Shown: piece by piece, positions 16,638 through 25,239 of the stretch
Position numbering within the stretch: the first letter of the stretch is position 1
Layout: every line of letters begins with the position of its first letter
Assembly (NCBI GenBank): GCA_028712595.1
Contig: JAQTPS010000005.1
Location: forward strand, 1-43,470
DNA from: Minisyncoccota bacterium
GTDB taxonomy: Bacteria; Patescibacteriota; Minisyncoccia; Phycocordibacterales; UBA1550
DNA: 43,470 nucleotides
Direction of reading: 5' to 3'
Program-made: the position numbers and the translations under genes
Notes under the pieces: model-generated
What the model was told of the DNA's origin: nothing
Databases searched by the model: none
The model's input: only the letters and a program-made list of their open reading frames with translations

Positions 16638-17837
16638 TTATGCGTTGATCTTTGTTACAACCCCTGCGCCAACTGTCTTGCCTCCTTCGCGGATAGCGAA
16701 ACGCTGTTCTACTTCAAGAGCAACAGGAACGATAAGTTTTACCTTGAGGTTCACTGTGTCGCCAGGCATAACCATTTCAGTCCCTTCAGGGAGTGTTGCA
16801 TCGCCTGTTACGTCCGTTGTGCGAACATAGAACTGTGGTTTGTATCCGTTAAAGAATGGTGTGTGACGTCCTCCTTCTTCCTTTGAGAGAATGTAAACTT
16901 CTGCTTCAAAGTCTGTGTGAGGAGTTACGCTCCCTGGTTTTGCGAGAACTTGTCCACGAGTAATGTCTTCTTTCTTTGTGCCTCGGATGAGGAGACCGGC
17001 ATTGTCGCCTGCCATACCTTCATTGAGTGACTTGTTGAACATTTCAATTCCTGTAACGGTTGTCTTTGCTGTTGGCTTGATACCGATGATTTCGATTTCA
17101 TCTCCAACTTTGATAACACCGCGTTCGATACGTCCTGTAGCTACAGTACCGCGTCCTTCGATAGAGAAGACGTCTTCTACTGGCATAAGGAATGGCTTGC
17201 TAACGTCGCGAACTGGAAGTGGAATGTAAGTGTCGAGTGCATTTACGAGCTCAAGAATCTTTTTTGCCCATTCGTCATCTACTGATTTTGCCTCGAGTCC
17301 TTTCAAAGCTGAACCACGGATAACTGGGGCATCCTTTCCATCAAACTTGTACTTTGTGAGAAGGTCGCGAACTTCTTCTTCAACCATATCAATCATTTCT
17401 GGGTCATCAACCATATCGCACTTGTTGAGGAATACCAAAACCTTTGGAACTCCGATCTGTCGAGCAAGGAGGATGTGCTCTCGTGTTTGAGGCATCACAC
17501 CGTCTGTTGCAGCAACAACCAAGATTGCGCCGTCCATTTGTGCGGCACCAGTAATCATGTTCTTGATGTAGTCAGCGTGACCTGGCGCATCGATGTGCGC
17601 ATAGTGACGAGCGTCTGTTGAATATTCGTTGTGTGAAAGCGCAATAGTAATACCGCGGGCCTTTTCCTCCGGTGCGGAGTCGATTTGGTCAACGGTCTTA
17701 AGTCGTACTTCCTTTCCTGAAAGGTTAAGCACATTCAAAATTGCAGCTGTCAAAGTTGTTTTTCCGTGGTCTACGTGACCAATGGTTCCTACGTTGACGT
17801 GCGGCTTGGAACGATCAAATTTTGCTGATTCTGCCAT
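16638..17837 (-). CDS. tuf: Elongation factor Tu
   Basis: [23 protein letters not shown]...[47 protein letters not shown]. Confidence 0.99.
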   Translation of the reverse strand: MAESAKFDRSKPHVNVGTIGHVDHGKTTLTAAILNVLNLSGKEVRLKTVDQIDSAPEEKARGITIALSHNEYSTDARHYAHIDAPGHADYIKNMITGAAQMDGAILVVAATDGVMPQTREHILLARQIGVPKVLVFLNKCDMVDDPEMIDMVEEEVRDLLTKYKFDGKDAPVIRGSALKGLEAKSVDDEWAKKILELVNALDTYIPLPVRDVSKPFLMPVEDVFSIEGRGTVATGRIERGVIKVGDEIEIIGIKPTAKTTVTGIEMFNKSLNEGMAGDNAGLLIRGTKKEDITRGQVLAKPGSVTPHTDFEAEVYILSKEEGGRHTPFFNGYKPQFYVRTTDVTGDATLPEGTEMVMPGDTVNLKVKLIVPVALEVEQRFAIREGGKTVGAGVVTKINA

Positions 17838-17851
17838 AATATTTTATGTCC

Positions 17852-17899
17852 CTTGTAATGAAGGGTTCATACACGAGCCAATGAACCTTTAATTACAAG
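17852..17899 (-). promoter_or_regulatory. 5'-UTR hairpin immediately upstream of tuf
   Basis: cttgtaat-g-aagggttcat-acacgagcca-atgaacctt-ta-attacaag; outer 8-bp stem and inner ~9-bp stem with one bulge, 14 nt before the tuf ATG. Confidence 0.6.
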
Positions 17900-17959
17900 A
17901 GAAAAATTAATTAATAACTAATAAAGAAACAAAAGTACCGCGTACGCGATACAGGCGTC

Positions 17960-17987
17960 ATCTTAACAGAATGACAAGAATAGTCAA
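17960..17987 (-). promoter_or_regulatory. Candidate tuf promoter
   Basis: Reverse strand TTGACT-N16-TAAGAT (-35 17982-17987, -10 17960-17965). Confidence 0.6.
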
Positions 17988-18030
17988 GTGGGCACAATAC
18001 GTTCCTTGGAGAAATCTCAGAGAAGTCTCA

Positions 18031-18069
18031 ACTTAAAAACCGAGCTTAGCTCGGTTTTTAAGTTTTTTT
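18031..18069. terminator. Intrinsic terminator after fusA
   Basis: acttaaaaaccgagc-tta-gctcggtttttaagttttttt. Confidence 0.85.
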
Positions 18070-18081
18070 GTATTTATTCCC

Positions 18082-20226
18082 CTATTTTCTCGCCTCGATG
18101 ATGGTTGTTGCCACGTTTGTAGGCACAACATCGTAGTTAGAAAACTCCATTGTTGAGGATGCGCGACCTTCTGTCATAGAGCGGAGAGCCGTTGTGTAGC
18201 CAAACATTTCTGAAAGAGGAACTTTTGCGGAAACAACTTTCATTGCCCCACGTTCGCTCATTCCTTCTATCTGCGCTCGCTTCGATGAAAGGTTGCCTGT
18301 TACGTCACCCATGAATTTTTCTGGAGTCACAACTTCAACTTTCATAATAGGTTCGAGTATAACCGGACCTGCGCGCTTTGTAGCTTCTTGAAAAGCTTGA
18401 GATGCGGCAATCTTGAATGCGATTTCCGAAGAGTCTACTTCGTGGAATGAACCGTCCAAAAGCTCTGCAGAAATATCTACCACCTTAAATCCGGCCTGAA
18501 CACCGCGATCCACTTCTTCGATAACACCTTTTTCAACTGAAGGAATATATTCCTGTGGAATAACACCTCCTTTGATAGAGTTGATGAATTCAAAGTGGTC
18601 ATCGCGACGCTTGACGTTCTTCTTGAGGTCCTCTTTCTTGACTGTCTTGTCGATAGGACGAACACGAAGCTTGACGTGGCCGTATTGTCCGCGACCTCCT
18701 GTCTGCTTGATGTATTTGACATCGGCTTCTGCTTCTTTTGTAATAGTTTCTTTGTATGCAACTTGTGGAGCGCCGACATTTGCCTCAACGCTGAACTCGC
18801 GCTTCATGCGGTCAACGATAATTTCAAGGTGAAGCTCACCCATTCCTTCAATGATAGTTTCCATTGTCTCTGGATCGCTCTTGATGTGGAATGTTGGATC
18901 TTCGTCAGCAAGTTTCTTCAAGGCCATTCCCATTTTCTCTTGGTCTGCTTTTGTTTTTGGTTCAATGCGGAGAGAGATAACCGGTTCAGGGAACTTAATT
19001 TCCTCAAGAACTATAGGATGCTCTTCACTGCAAAGAGTGTGGGATGTTTTAGTATTTTTCAAACCTACGATTGCGGCAATTTCACCGGCAAAAACTTTCT
19101 TAACTTCCTCACGAGAGTCTGCTTGGAGACGAACCATGCGTCCGATGCGCTCTTTTTCTCCTGTTGTGGAGTTGTAAATATATGAACCTGCTTCTATCGT
19201 TCCCGAGTATGCTCGGAAGAATGTGAGCTGACCAACAAATGGGTCTGCCTGAAGTTTGAATGCGAGCCCGCAGAATGGTTCTTTGTCGTCCGCCTTTCGT
19301 GTGATTGTTTCACCCGTATTAGGATCAATTCCTGAAACCGGTTTCAAATCTATAGGCGAAGGAAGATAATCAACTACAGCATCTAGAACGAGTTGAACTC
19401 CTTTGTTTTTGAGCGCTGATCCTGCGTACACAGGGAAAACTTCGTTTGCAATAACCGCCTTGCGAAGAGTTGCTTTCAAAACATCCATAGGAATTTCCTT
19501 TCCTTCGAGATAAGCAGTCATCAGTTTTTCATCATTCTCGACAATACGCTCGATGAGATCATGGTGAAGTTTTTTTGCCTCTGCAACATATTTTTCTGGG
19601 ATTTCTGCTTCAACCACATCCATCCCCATTTCACCTTCAAATTTGTACATCTTCAATTTGAGAAGATCAATAACACCTTCAAATGCGTCTTCGAGCCCTA
19701 CAGGAATCTGCATGCGAACAGCTTTTGGATTTAGGCGGTCAAGAATAGAAGCGTAAGATTTTTCAAAGTTAGCGCCTGTGCGGTCAAGTTTGTTGATGAA
19801 ACAAATACGAGGAACTTGCGCTTCGTCAGCATAACGCCAGTTGGTTTCTGATTGCGGTTCAACTCCGGCAACACCGTCAAAAACAACGACTGCTCCGTCA
19901 AGCACGCGAAGGGAACGCTTTACTTCTACGGTAAAGTCGATGTGTCCGGGGGTATCGATGATGTTGAAACGAAACATATTCTCCTTTTTCTTTTCAACGT
20001 CAGTTTTGCTCCAGAAACAAGTGATAGCTGCGGCGGTAATTGTAATTCCGCGCTCGCGCTCCTGCTCCATCCAGTCAGTTACAGTTTCACCTTCGTGAAC
20101 TTCACCGATTTTGTGAGTCATACCCGTGTAAAAGAGAACACGCTCGGAGGTCGTAGTTTTCCCAGCGTCAATATGGGCAATGATCCCAAAATTTCTTACT
20201 TTCTGAAGCGGATAATCTCGTTCCAT
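18082..20226 (-). CDS. fusA: Elongation factor G
   Basis: MERDYPLQKVRNFGIIAHIDAGKTTTSERVLFYTGMTHKIGEVHEGETVTDWMEQERERGITITAAA. Confidence 0.99.
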   Translation of the reverse strand: MERDYPLQKVRNFGIIAHIDAGKTTTSERVLFYTGMTHKIGEVHEGETVTDWMEQERERGITITAAAITCFWSKTDVEKKKENMFRFNIIDTPGHIDFTVEVKRSLRVLDGAVVVFDGVAGVEPQSETNWRYADEAQVPRICFINKLDRTGANFEKSYASILDRLNPKAVRMQIPVGLEDAFEGVIDLLKLKMYKFEGEMGMDVVEAEIPEKYVAEAKKLHHDLIERIVENDEKLMTAYLEGKEIPMDVLKATLRKAVIANEVFPVYAGSALKNKGVQLVLDAVVDYLPSPIDLKPVSGIDPNTGETITRKADDKEPFCGLAFKLQADPFVGQLTFFRAYSGTIEAGSYIYNSTTGEKERIGRMVRLQADSREEVKKVFAGEIAAIVGLKNTKTSHTLCSEEHPIVLEEIKFPEPVISLRIEPKTKADQEKMGMALKKLADEDPTFHIKSDPETMETIIEGMGELHLEIIVDRMKREFSVEANVGAPQVAYKETITKEAEADVKYIKQTGGRGQYGHVKLRVRPIDKTVKKEDLKKNVKRRDDHFEFINSIKGGVIPQEYIPSVEKGVIEEVDRGVQAGFKVVDISAELLDGSFHEVDSSEIAFKIAASQAFQEATKRAGPVILEPIMKVEVVTPEKFMGDVTGNLSSKRAQIEGMSERGAMKVVSAKVPLSEMFGYTTALRSMTEGRASSTMEFSNYDVVPTNVATTIIEARK

Positions 20227-20302
20227 AAATATTTAAATTAAATTAATAAATTGTTTTTTAAAATTGTTCCACAAAAATCGTCACAAAATCGTGTAAAAAT
20301 TC

Positions 20303-20411
20303 ATTTTTCGAGATGTGATACGAGGCGCCGAGGAATATTTTAGGAAGCTGTACTATGAAGTACTGCGACCCAAAATATTCCGAAGGCAACAAAGTAGCAC
20401 GCTCGAAAAAT
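20303..20411. other. Long imperfect hairpin / candidate structured RNA or palindromic element in the rpsG-fusA intergenic region
   Basis: Outer stem atttttcgag (20303-20312)/ctcgaaaaat (20402-20411); middle stem ggaatatttt (20332-20341)/aaaatattcc (20372-20381); apical gtact-type pairing around 20350-20363; short gcc/ggc and gtg/cac stems between. Confidence 0.65.
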
Positions 20412-20418
20412 CGATTTT

Positions 20419-20889
20419 TTACCAAGCGAAGTGAGCAAAAGCTTTGTTAGCCTCTGCCATCTTGTGCATCAACTCGCGTTTCTTCACTGCCTCCCCTTCG
20501 TTATTTGCGGCAGCAAGGATTTCCTCCGCGAGCTTTTCGTGCATTGGCTTGCCCTTCTTCGCATTTGCGGCGCCGATAATCCAGCGAAGCGCTAGCGAAA
20601 ATCTTCGCTCTGGACGAACCTCGCGAGGAACTTGGTAGTTCGCGCCACCAACACGCTTTGAAACAACCTCCATAAGGGGTCCTGTGTTTTTAACAGCAAG
20701 ATCAAAAACCTCAAGAGGTTCTATGTCTTTCTTTTTTTCCTTAATAATTTCAAAAGCATCGTAAACAACCTTGCGGGCGGTGTTTTTCTTTCCCCTTTCC
20801 ATTACATAGTTAATAAGCTTCTCGATTTTCACCGAGCCGTAAACTACGTCTGGAAGAGGGACATTACGATTTGTTACTTTTCTACGCAT
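20419..20889 (-). CDS. rpsG: 30S ribosomal protein S7
   Basis: [47 protein letters not shown]...; S7 family. Confidence 0.97.
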   Translation of the reverse strand: MRRKVTNRNVPLPDVVYGSVKIEKLINYVMERGKKNTARKVVYDAFEIIKEKKKDIEPLEVFDLAVKNTGPLMEVVSKRVGGANYQVPREVRPERRFSLALRWIIGAANAKKGKPMHEKLAEEILAAANNEGEAVKKRELMHKMAEANKAFAHFAW

Positions 20890-20910
20890 AAATTAATTAA
20901 GAGATGATTA

Positions 20911-21336
20911 TTATTTGCCCGGTACTGCTTTTGCGCGTTTTGCGCCGTACTGACTGCGACCCTTCTTGCGGTTTTCTACTGCTGTTGCGTCGAGAACACC
21001 GCGAACGATGTGATATCGCACACCAGAGAGGTCCTTCACGCGACCTCCGCGAATCATTACCACAGAGTGCTCCTGAAGTTTGTGCCCCATACCGGGAATG
21101 TAGGCGGTAACTTCCATTCCGTTTGTAAGGCGAACGCGGGCAATCTTTCGGAGAGCTGAGTTTGGTTTCTTTGGGGTTGTAGTTGTAACCTTCGTGCAAA
21201 CACCACGTTTAAAAGGCGAATCGTGATAAATAGGACGATTCTTTATACTATTAAAACTCTTGCTGAGAGCAACCGTGCGCGTCTTTTTTGCAGGGTTTCT
21301 GCGAGAGCGTTTAGATAATTGATTGATTGTAGGCAT
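20911..21336 (-). CDS. rpsL: 30S ribosomal protein S12
   Basis: [15 protein letters not shown]...[71 protein letters not shown]. Confidence 0.98.
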   Translation of the reverse strand: MPTINQLSKRSRRNPAKKTRTVALSKSFNSIKNRPIYHDSPFKRGVCTKVTTTTPKKPNSALRKIARVRLTNGMEVTAYIPGMGHKLQEHSVVMIRGGRVKDLSGVRYHIVRGVLDATAVENRKKGRSQYGAKRAKAVPGK

Positions 21337-21381
21337 GAAATACTAATGATTATGGCACCCAAAGATGCCACAAGTTCACCT

Positions 21382-21410
21382 ACTCTACTATGTCATTAAA
21401 AAAAATGCAA
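21382..21410 (-). promoter_or_regulatory. Candidate rpsL promoter
   Basis: Reverse strand TTGCAT-N17-TAGAGT. Confidence 0.4.
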
Positions 21411-21453
21411 GAGCTGGTTATGGAGGCCCGTAAGGATTTATCGAGATGTTGAA

Positions 21454-22074
21454 CTAATTTATCCCCGTAATCAAAGTCAGCAAATAAAAAGAAATAGGGG
21501 CAATGATTTGCGAACCCAAAAACATAACGAAAATGATAAATATTATCCAGTTTCGCTCCATATATTCATAAATATGGTTGAAACGATAAGGCAACAGCGA
21601 GAAAAGCGCTTTTGAGCCGTCAAGCGGAGGGACGGGAATCATATTGAACACCGCGAGAACGAGGTTTACCTCCACGATAGTAACCAAAATTTGAATGAAA
21701 GACGCTGAGGAAATACCTAGCAAAGCGTGGAATCGAATCATTAGCCCAAAGAAAACCGCCAAAAATAAGTTCGCGAGAACTCCAGCAATCGCAACGGAGA
21801 AAGTTCCCCATTTGAAATTTCTCAAATTATGCGGATTGTATGGCACTGGCTTCGCCCAACCAAACGCAAAACTACCTTTTGAGGCAATCATCATTATCGC
21901 GGGAAGAATAATAGAGCCCAGCGGGTCTATGTGGGGAATTGGGTTAAGGGTAAGACGCCCCGCAAGTCGCGCAGTCGGATCGCCAAAAAGTTCTGCCATA
22001 TACCCGTGAGATATCTCGTGGATAATAATAGAAAATATGAGCACTAACAGGAAAAAGAGTGTGTCCACTTGCAT
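21454..22074 (-). CDS. M50-family site-2-protease-like zinc metalloprotease
   Basis: HEISHGYMAELFGDPTARLAGRLTLNPIPHIDPLGSIILP and NMIPVPPLDGSKAL; start re-set to ATG 22074 to avoid overlap with rpmB. Confidence 0.9.
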   Translation of the reverse strand: MQVDTLFFLLVLIFSIIIHEISHGYMAELFGDPTARLAGRLTLNPIPHIDPLGSIILPAIMMIASKGSFAFGWAKPVPYNPHNLRNFKWGTFSVAIAGVLANLFLAVFFGLMIRFHALLGISSASFIQILVTIVEVNLVLAVFNMIPVPPLDGSKALFSLLPYRFNHIYEYMERNWIIFIIFVMFLGSQIIAPISFYLLTLITGIN

Positions 22075-22096
22075 AAAAGTAAATGTATGATAGCAT
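22069..22096 (+). promoter_or_regulatory. Candidate rpmB promoter
   Basis: TTGCAT-N16-TAGCAT upstream of rpmB. Confidence 0.4.
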
Positions 22097-22122
22097 AGGC
22101 GGACGTAATAAGAAACATTTAT

Positions 22123-22338
22123 ATGGCCCGAACTTGCCCTACATGTAATAAAGGAACGATTATGGGTGGACACTATTCCAACCGTGTTCGCGCTACAAAA
22201 TTCAATCCTACGGGCCTCTCTCGCAAATATCCAAATCTCCAGTGGTCTCGCCTTCCTGACGGTAAACGTATCAAAATCTGCACAAAGTGCATCAAGAAAG
22301 GAAACAACACGAAAGCAAAAGTAGCTAAAGCAAAATAA
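22123..22338 (+). CDS. rpmB: 50S ribosomal protein L28
   Basis: MARTCPTCNKGTIMGGHYSNRVRATKFNPTGLSRKYPNLQWSRLPDGKRIKICTKCIKKG. Confidence 0.93.
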   Translation: MARTCPTCNKGTIMGGHYSNRVRATKFNPTGLSRKYPNLQWSRLPDGKRIKICTKCIKKGNNTKAKVAKAK

Positions 22339-22344
22339 TAAAAG

Positions 22345-22377
22345 AAAACCCCTCCCTGTAAACAGGGAGGGGTTTTT
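22345..22377. terminator. Bidirectional intrinsic terminator after rpmB
   Basis: aaaacccctccctg-taaa-cagggaggggttttt. Confidence 0.9.
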
Positions 22378-22392
22378 AGTTTGTGTCAGGAG

Positions 22393-22695
22393 TCACCGTA
22401 GTAATTCTTCTGCTTTTTCAGTGATTATTGATGTGATCTTTCCCTTAAAGAAACTTGCCGCGAATGGCAGATTGCCATCCAGCTCAACTTCGTTGGGTCT
22501 GACCGTTAGTGTTCCAGACACGGAAAATCCCATTGCTGAAAAACTAAACTTACCAATATTGTCTTCCCATTCTTCCTGTAGGTTGCTGATCTTGTCAGCA
22601 TATTGAACTTTTACATCGCCCAATAATCCTTTAATCCTCTTCAGCGCTTCTTCTTGAGAAAGCTGATGCGCAATTACAATATTGAGTCTAGACAT
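22393..22695 (-). CDS. Putative polyhydroxyalkanoic-acid-system (PHA_gran_rgn-like) family protein
   Basis: MSRLNIVIAHQLSQEEALKRIKGLL...WEDNIGKFSFSAMGFSVSGTLTVRPNEVELDGNLPFAASFFKGKI; family recognised by eye. Confidence 0.65.
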   Translation of the reverse strand: MSRLNIVIAHQLSQEEALKRIKGLLGDVKVQYADKISNLQEEWEDNIGKFSFSAMGFSVSGTLTVRPNEVELDGNLPFAASFFKGKITSIITEKAEELLR

Positions 22696-22768
22696 AAATA
22701 AATTGGTGGAAAGAAGTAGAAAAGGTCTGTCCGACAGAAGTTCTACCACAAAAACCCAAAAAGTCAAA

Positions 22769-22802
22769 ATAAAAAAGCGCCGTACCACATTGGTAGGCGC
22801 TT
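22769..22802 (-). terminator. Intrinsic terminator for the upstream minus-strand hypothetical gene
   Basis: Reverse strand aagcgcctaccaatgtggtacggcgctttttt: aagcgcc/ggcgctt + tacca/tggta, then U tract. Confidence 0.75.
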
Positions 22803-22830
22803 ATCGCACAAAAAACAAAGTCTCTAAAAG

Positions 22831-23262
22831 CTATCCCTCACAAACACACACGAGACAGTTTTTAGAACGATAATGACCATCTGGGAGTTCTTCGGTTACA
22901 ACATCGGCCCTAAGGTAACTTAGTTTAGTCCACTTCCATGGCCACAAAGAATGAATCCAGACAGGAAAAGTCATGCAGTGAGATCTGTGAGCTTTCGCCA
23001 CTAAATGAACTTCCGGAGACCCCATAGCACTGAAGATTGGATACAAATTATCAAGGATAGCTTCTTGCTCACACAAGAACTCATATATATCCCTAATACT
23101 TGCATCTGGGTGAAGTGGGTAAAATTTTAACTTATATGTTTTACCCGGTTCCACCGTTTTCAGTTTTTTTGTATGTAATCGCCGAGGTTGTTCTCCAGAA
23201 GAAGAAACGGTCACATTACATTCCCTGAGTACTGGGCCGATGATTGCTGCATGATAAGTCAT
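22831..23262 (-). CDS. Hypothetical protein
   Basis: ORF followed by a terminator; start chosen at MTYHAAIIGPVLREC; no recognised family. Confidence 0.6.
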   Translation of the reverse strand: MTYHAAIIGPVLRECNVTVSSSGEQPRRLHTKKLKTVEPGKTYKLKFYPLHPDASIRDIYEFLCEQEAILDNLYPIFSAMGSPEVHLVAKAHRSHCMTFPVWIHSLWPWKWTKLSYLRADVVTEELPDGHYRSKNCLVCVCEG

Positions 23263-23278
23263 TGGAGTTTGGGAAATC

Positions 23279-23344
23279 CGAACGACGAAGGTCGTTCGAG
23301 ACAACAAGTGCCTAATATTTAAAGCACCTCTTGCCTCGAACGAC
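23279..23344 (-). promoter_or_regulatory. Leader with mutually exclusive hairpins
   Basis: gtcgttcgag (23291-23300) can pair with cgaacgac (23279-23286) or with ctcgaacgac (23335-23344). Confidence 0.5.
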
Positions 23345-23413
23345 ACAAGGATTACAAAGGACTTCTAACTGCCCCAATAGTAACACGGCAATACAAAAAG
23401 TCAAGCCCTAGAT

Positions 23414-24388
23414 TTAGGTCAAGCTCGTGTGTTTTAGTTGTTTTTTCTCCTTCAAAACTTTATCTATCTCCGGCAAATATTTTTCGCAGATTTTTTCTAC
23501 CTTTCCGCTAAGATGTTTGAAGAATCCCCTTCTCGCAAGTTCCTGAATTCCTTCAACAACTCCCCCTTCGGCAATAAATTCTCCCGCCTTGTCTTTTCCC
23601 CACGCCTGACGCTTTGTGACAATACCGCCGTGCTCCAAAACTGGCTTAATTACTCTTTCTGAATCAGCTTCTGGAAAAGTAACACCGATAACTCCCCTCG
23701 CAACCATTGCGGGCACATCATTTGACCCGTCACCCATCATTGAGATTTGAATGACTTTATCGTGCGACCAAACTTGACGCACCATTTTCGGAAGTGTGGA
23801 TTTATCTATTGGTTTGCTGTTGTACAGACGAACGACATCAACCGCGCCGTCGGGGTGAGGATGCAATACGTGAAGATGTAATTTGTTTTTCTTGATGAGC
23901 TTCTTTAAGTGCTCGTACAATTCCATTCTGTTTATACCTTGGTCAAATTGGTATCGATGTTTTACTTTTTCTGGTTCTGAAAATAGCGTGAGGACAATAT
24001 CCTTCTTCCCTTCTTCCACCGCGACATTAAAAACATCTTTGCCAACCGGTATTGGTCTCACACCTTCGTCGTCGGCTTTGAGCGCAACGAGGTGTCGAAG
24101 TTTGATAATGTCTTTGCGGTTACCGCCAAAAATCATCTGGTCACCGCCAAGAATCTGCATCGCAGCTCCGTTGTTGGCAATGACATATTTTGCGCCGATT
24201 CGCGCTGCTTCGGTTTCCAAGTACGAAATAGATTTCCCCGAGTTCAAAACTATTTCAATTTCCGGAACCTCTTGAAGCTCGCGCAGGAATTTTTCGTAAA
24301 TGCCTGTGAGCTTCATATTTGGAGCGGCAACAGTGCCGTCCATGTCAACGGAGATAAGGTAGAGAGGTACATTTTTGCCTTTGTGCAT
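23414..24388 (-). CDS. HAD-superfamily hydrolase (Cof / sugar-phosphatase-like)
   Basis: ISVDMDGTVAAPN motif I; ISMMGDGSNDVPAMVARGVIGV motif IV. Confidence 0.85.
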   Translation of the reverse strand: MHKGKNVPLYLISVDMDGTVAAPNMKLTGIYEKFLRELQEVPEIEIVLNSGKSISYLETEAARIGAKYVIANNGAAMQILGGDQMIFGGNRKDIIKLRHLVALKADDEGVRPIPVGKDVFNVAVEEGKKDIVLTLFSEPEKVKHRYQFDQGINRMELYEHLKKLIKKNKLHLHVLHPHPDGAVDVVRLYNSKPIDKSTLPKMVRQVWSHDKVIQISMMGDGSNDVPAMVARGVIGVTFPEADSERVIKPVLEHGGIVTKRQAWGKDKAGEFIAEGGVVEGIQELARRGFFKHLSGKVEKICEKYLPEIDKVLKEKKQLKHTSLT

Positions 24389-24430
24389 TGCGAAATTATA
24401 CCATATTTTGTTAAGTGGTATGATATAGGA

Positions 24431-25237
24431 ATGAACCCCACCCTAAAAATTGAAACAGTAAAAACATCTGCTGGCGACGAGGTTTCGTTTTGCCCTGAAC
24501 GTGGCGGAATTATTACTTCAATAAAATTAAAGGGCAAAGAACTTCTTTACTTGGACGAATCAACTTTCAGAAACATCGCAGAGCACGTGCGAGGCGGTGT
24601 TCCCATTCTTTTCCCAAATTCAGGACCAATCGAGAGCATCAAGTTTCCTTGCCTCAAACAGCACGGACTTGCGCGACTATCATCAAAATGGTCGCTGGGG
24701 AAAAAGGATAAAAATGGCTTTACCGAAGAACTAAAAGCCGATGATGATACCAAGAAATTTTTTCCTTACGACTTTAAACTTTCCATTGACTGCAAATTTG
24801 AAGAAAACGGGTCTTTTACGTTGACTCAATCGGTGGAAAATCTAGAACTAGAGAAGGAAATGCCTATTTCAATGGGCCTGCACCCTTACTTCAAGGTTTC
24901 GGACATAGCCAAGAAAAATATTAAGTTTAATTTCGATGGCAAAAATTTAACCGAGGACCAGTTTGAAACGTGGATGAAGGGTGGCTCTGTGTCTATCGAT
25001 AATCCGAAAACCAGGAACGGCGACGCTTCGTCCGAAGTATCAATTCCTTCCATGGGAACACTCGAGATAAATGCTTCGCCCGAATACAAAAAAATTAAAA
25101 TTTGGTCTTTGCCGGAAAAAGATTTTATTTGCATTGAACCAGTAATGCGCGATGACGGAGGTCTCGTTAATGACCCCCAAAATATCAAGCCAAAAGAAAC
25201 TTTCTCCGCCAACGTTAATTTTTCTCTAAAAGAATAG
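24431..25237 (+). CDS. Aldose-1-epimerase / glucose-6-phosphate 1-epimerase-like protein
   Basis: MNPTLKIETVKTSAGDEVSFCPERGGIITSIKLKGKELLYLDE...GGVPILFPNSGP...MGLHPYFKVSD; start re-set from 24092. Confidence 0.85.
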   Translation: MNPTLKIETVKTSAGDEVSFCPERGGIITSIKLKGKELLYLDESTFRNIAEHVRGGVPILFPNSGPIESIKFPCLKQHGLARLSSKWSLGKKDKNGFTEELKADDDTKKFFPYDFKLSIDCKFEENGSFTLTQSVENLELEKEMPISMGLHPYFKVSDIAKKNIKFNFDGKNLTEDQFETWMKGGSVSIDNPKTRNGDASSEVSIPSMGTLEINASPEYKKIKIWSLPEKDFICIEPVMRDDGGLVNDPQNIKPKETFSANVNFSLKE

Positions 25238-25239
25238 GT

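Noticed and set aside
18595-19185. Plus-strand 196-aa ORF inside fusA
   Set aside because: Antisense to a confidently assigned EF-G CDS.
22682-22873. Plus-strand 63-aa ORF (MSLDINKLVERSRKG...)
   Set aside because: Spans a minus-strand terminator and overlaps two minus-strand genes; no recognised family.
24092-24430. N-terminal extension of the epimerase ORF
   Set aside because: Overlaps the HAD gene antisense; family homology begins at MNPTLK (24431).
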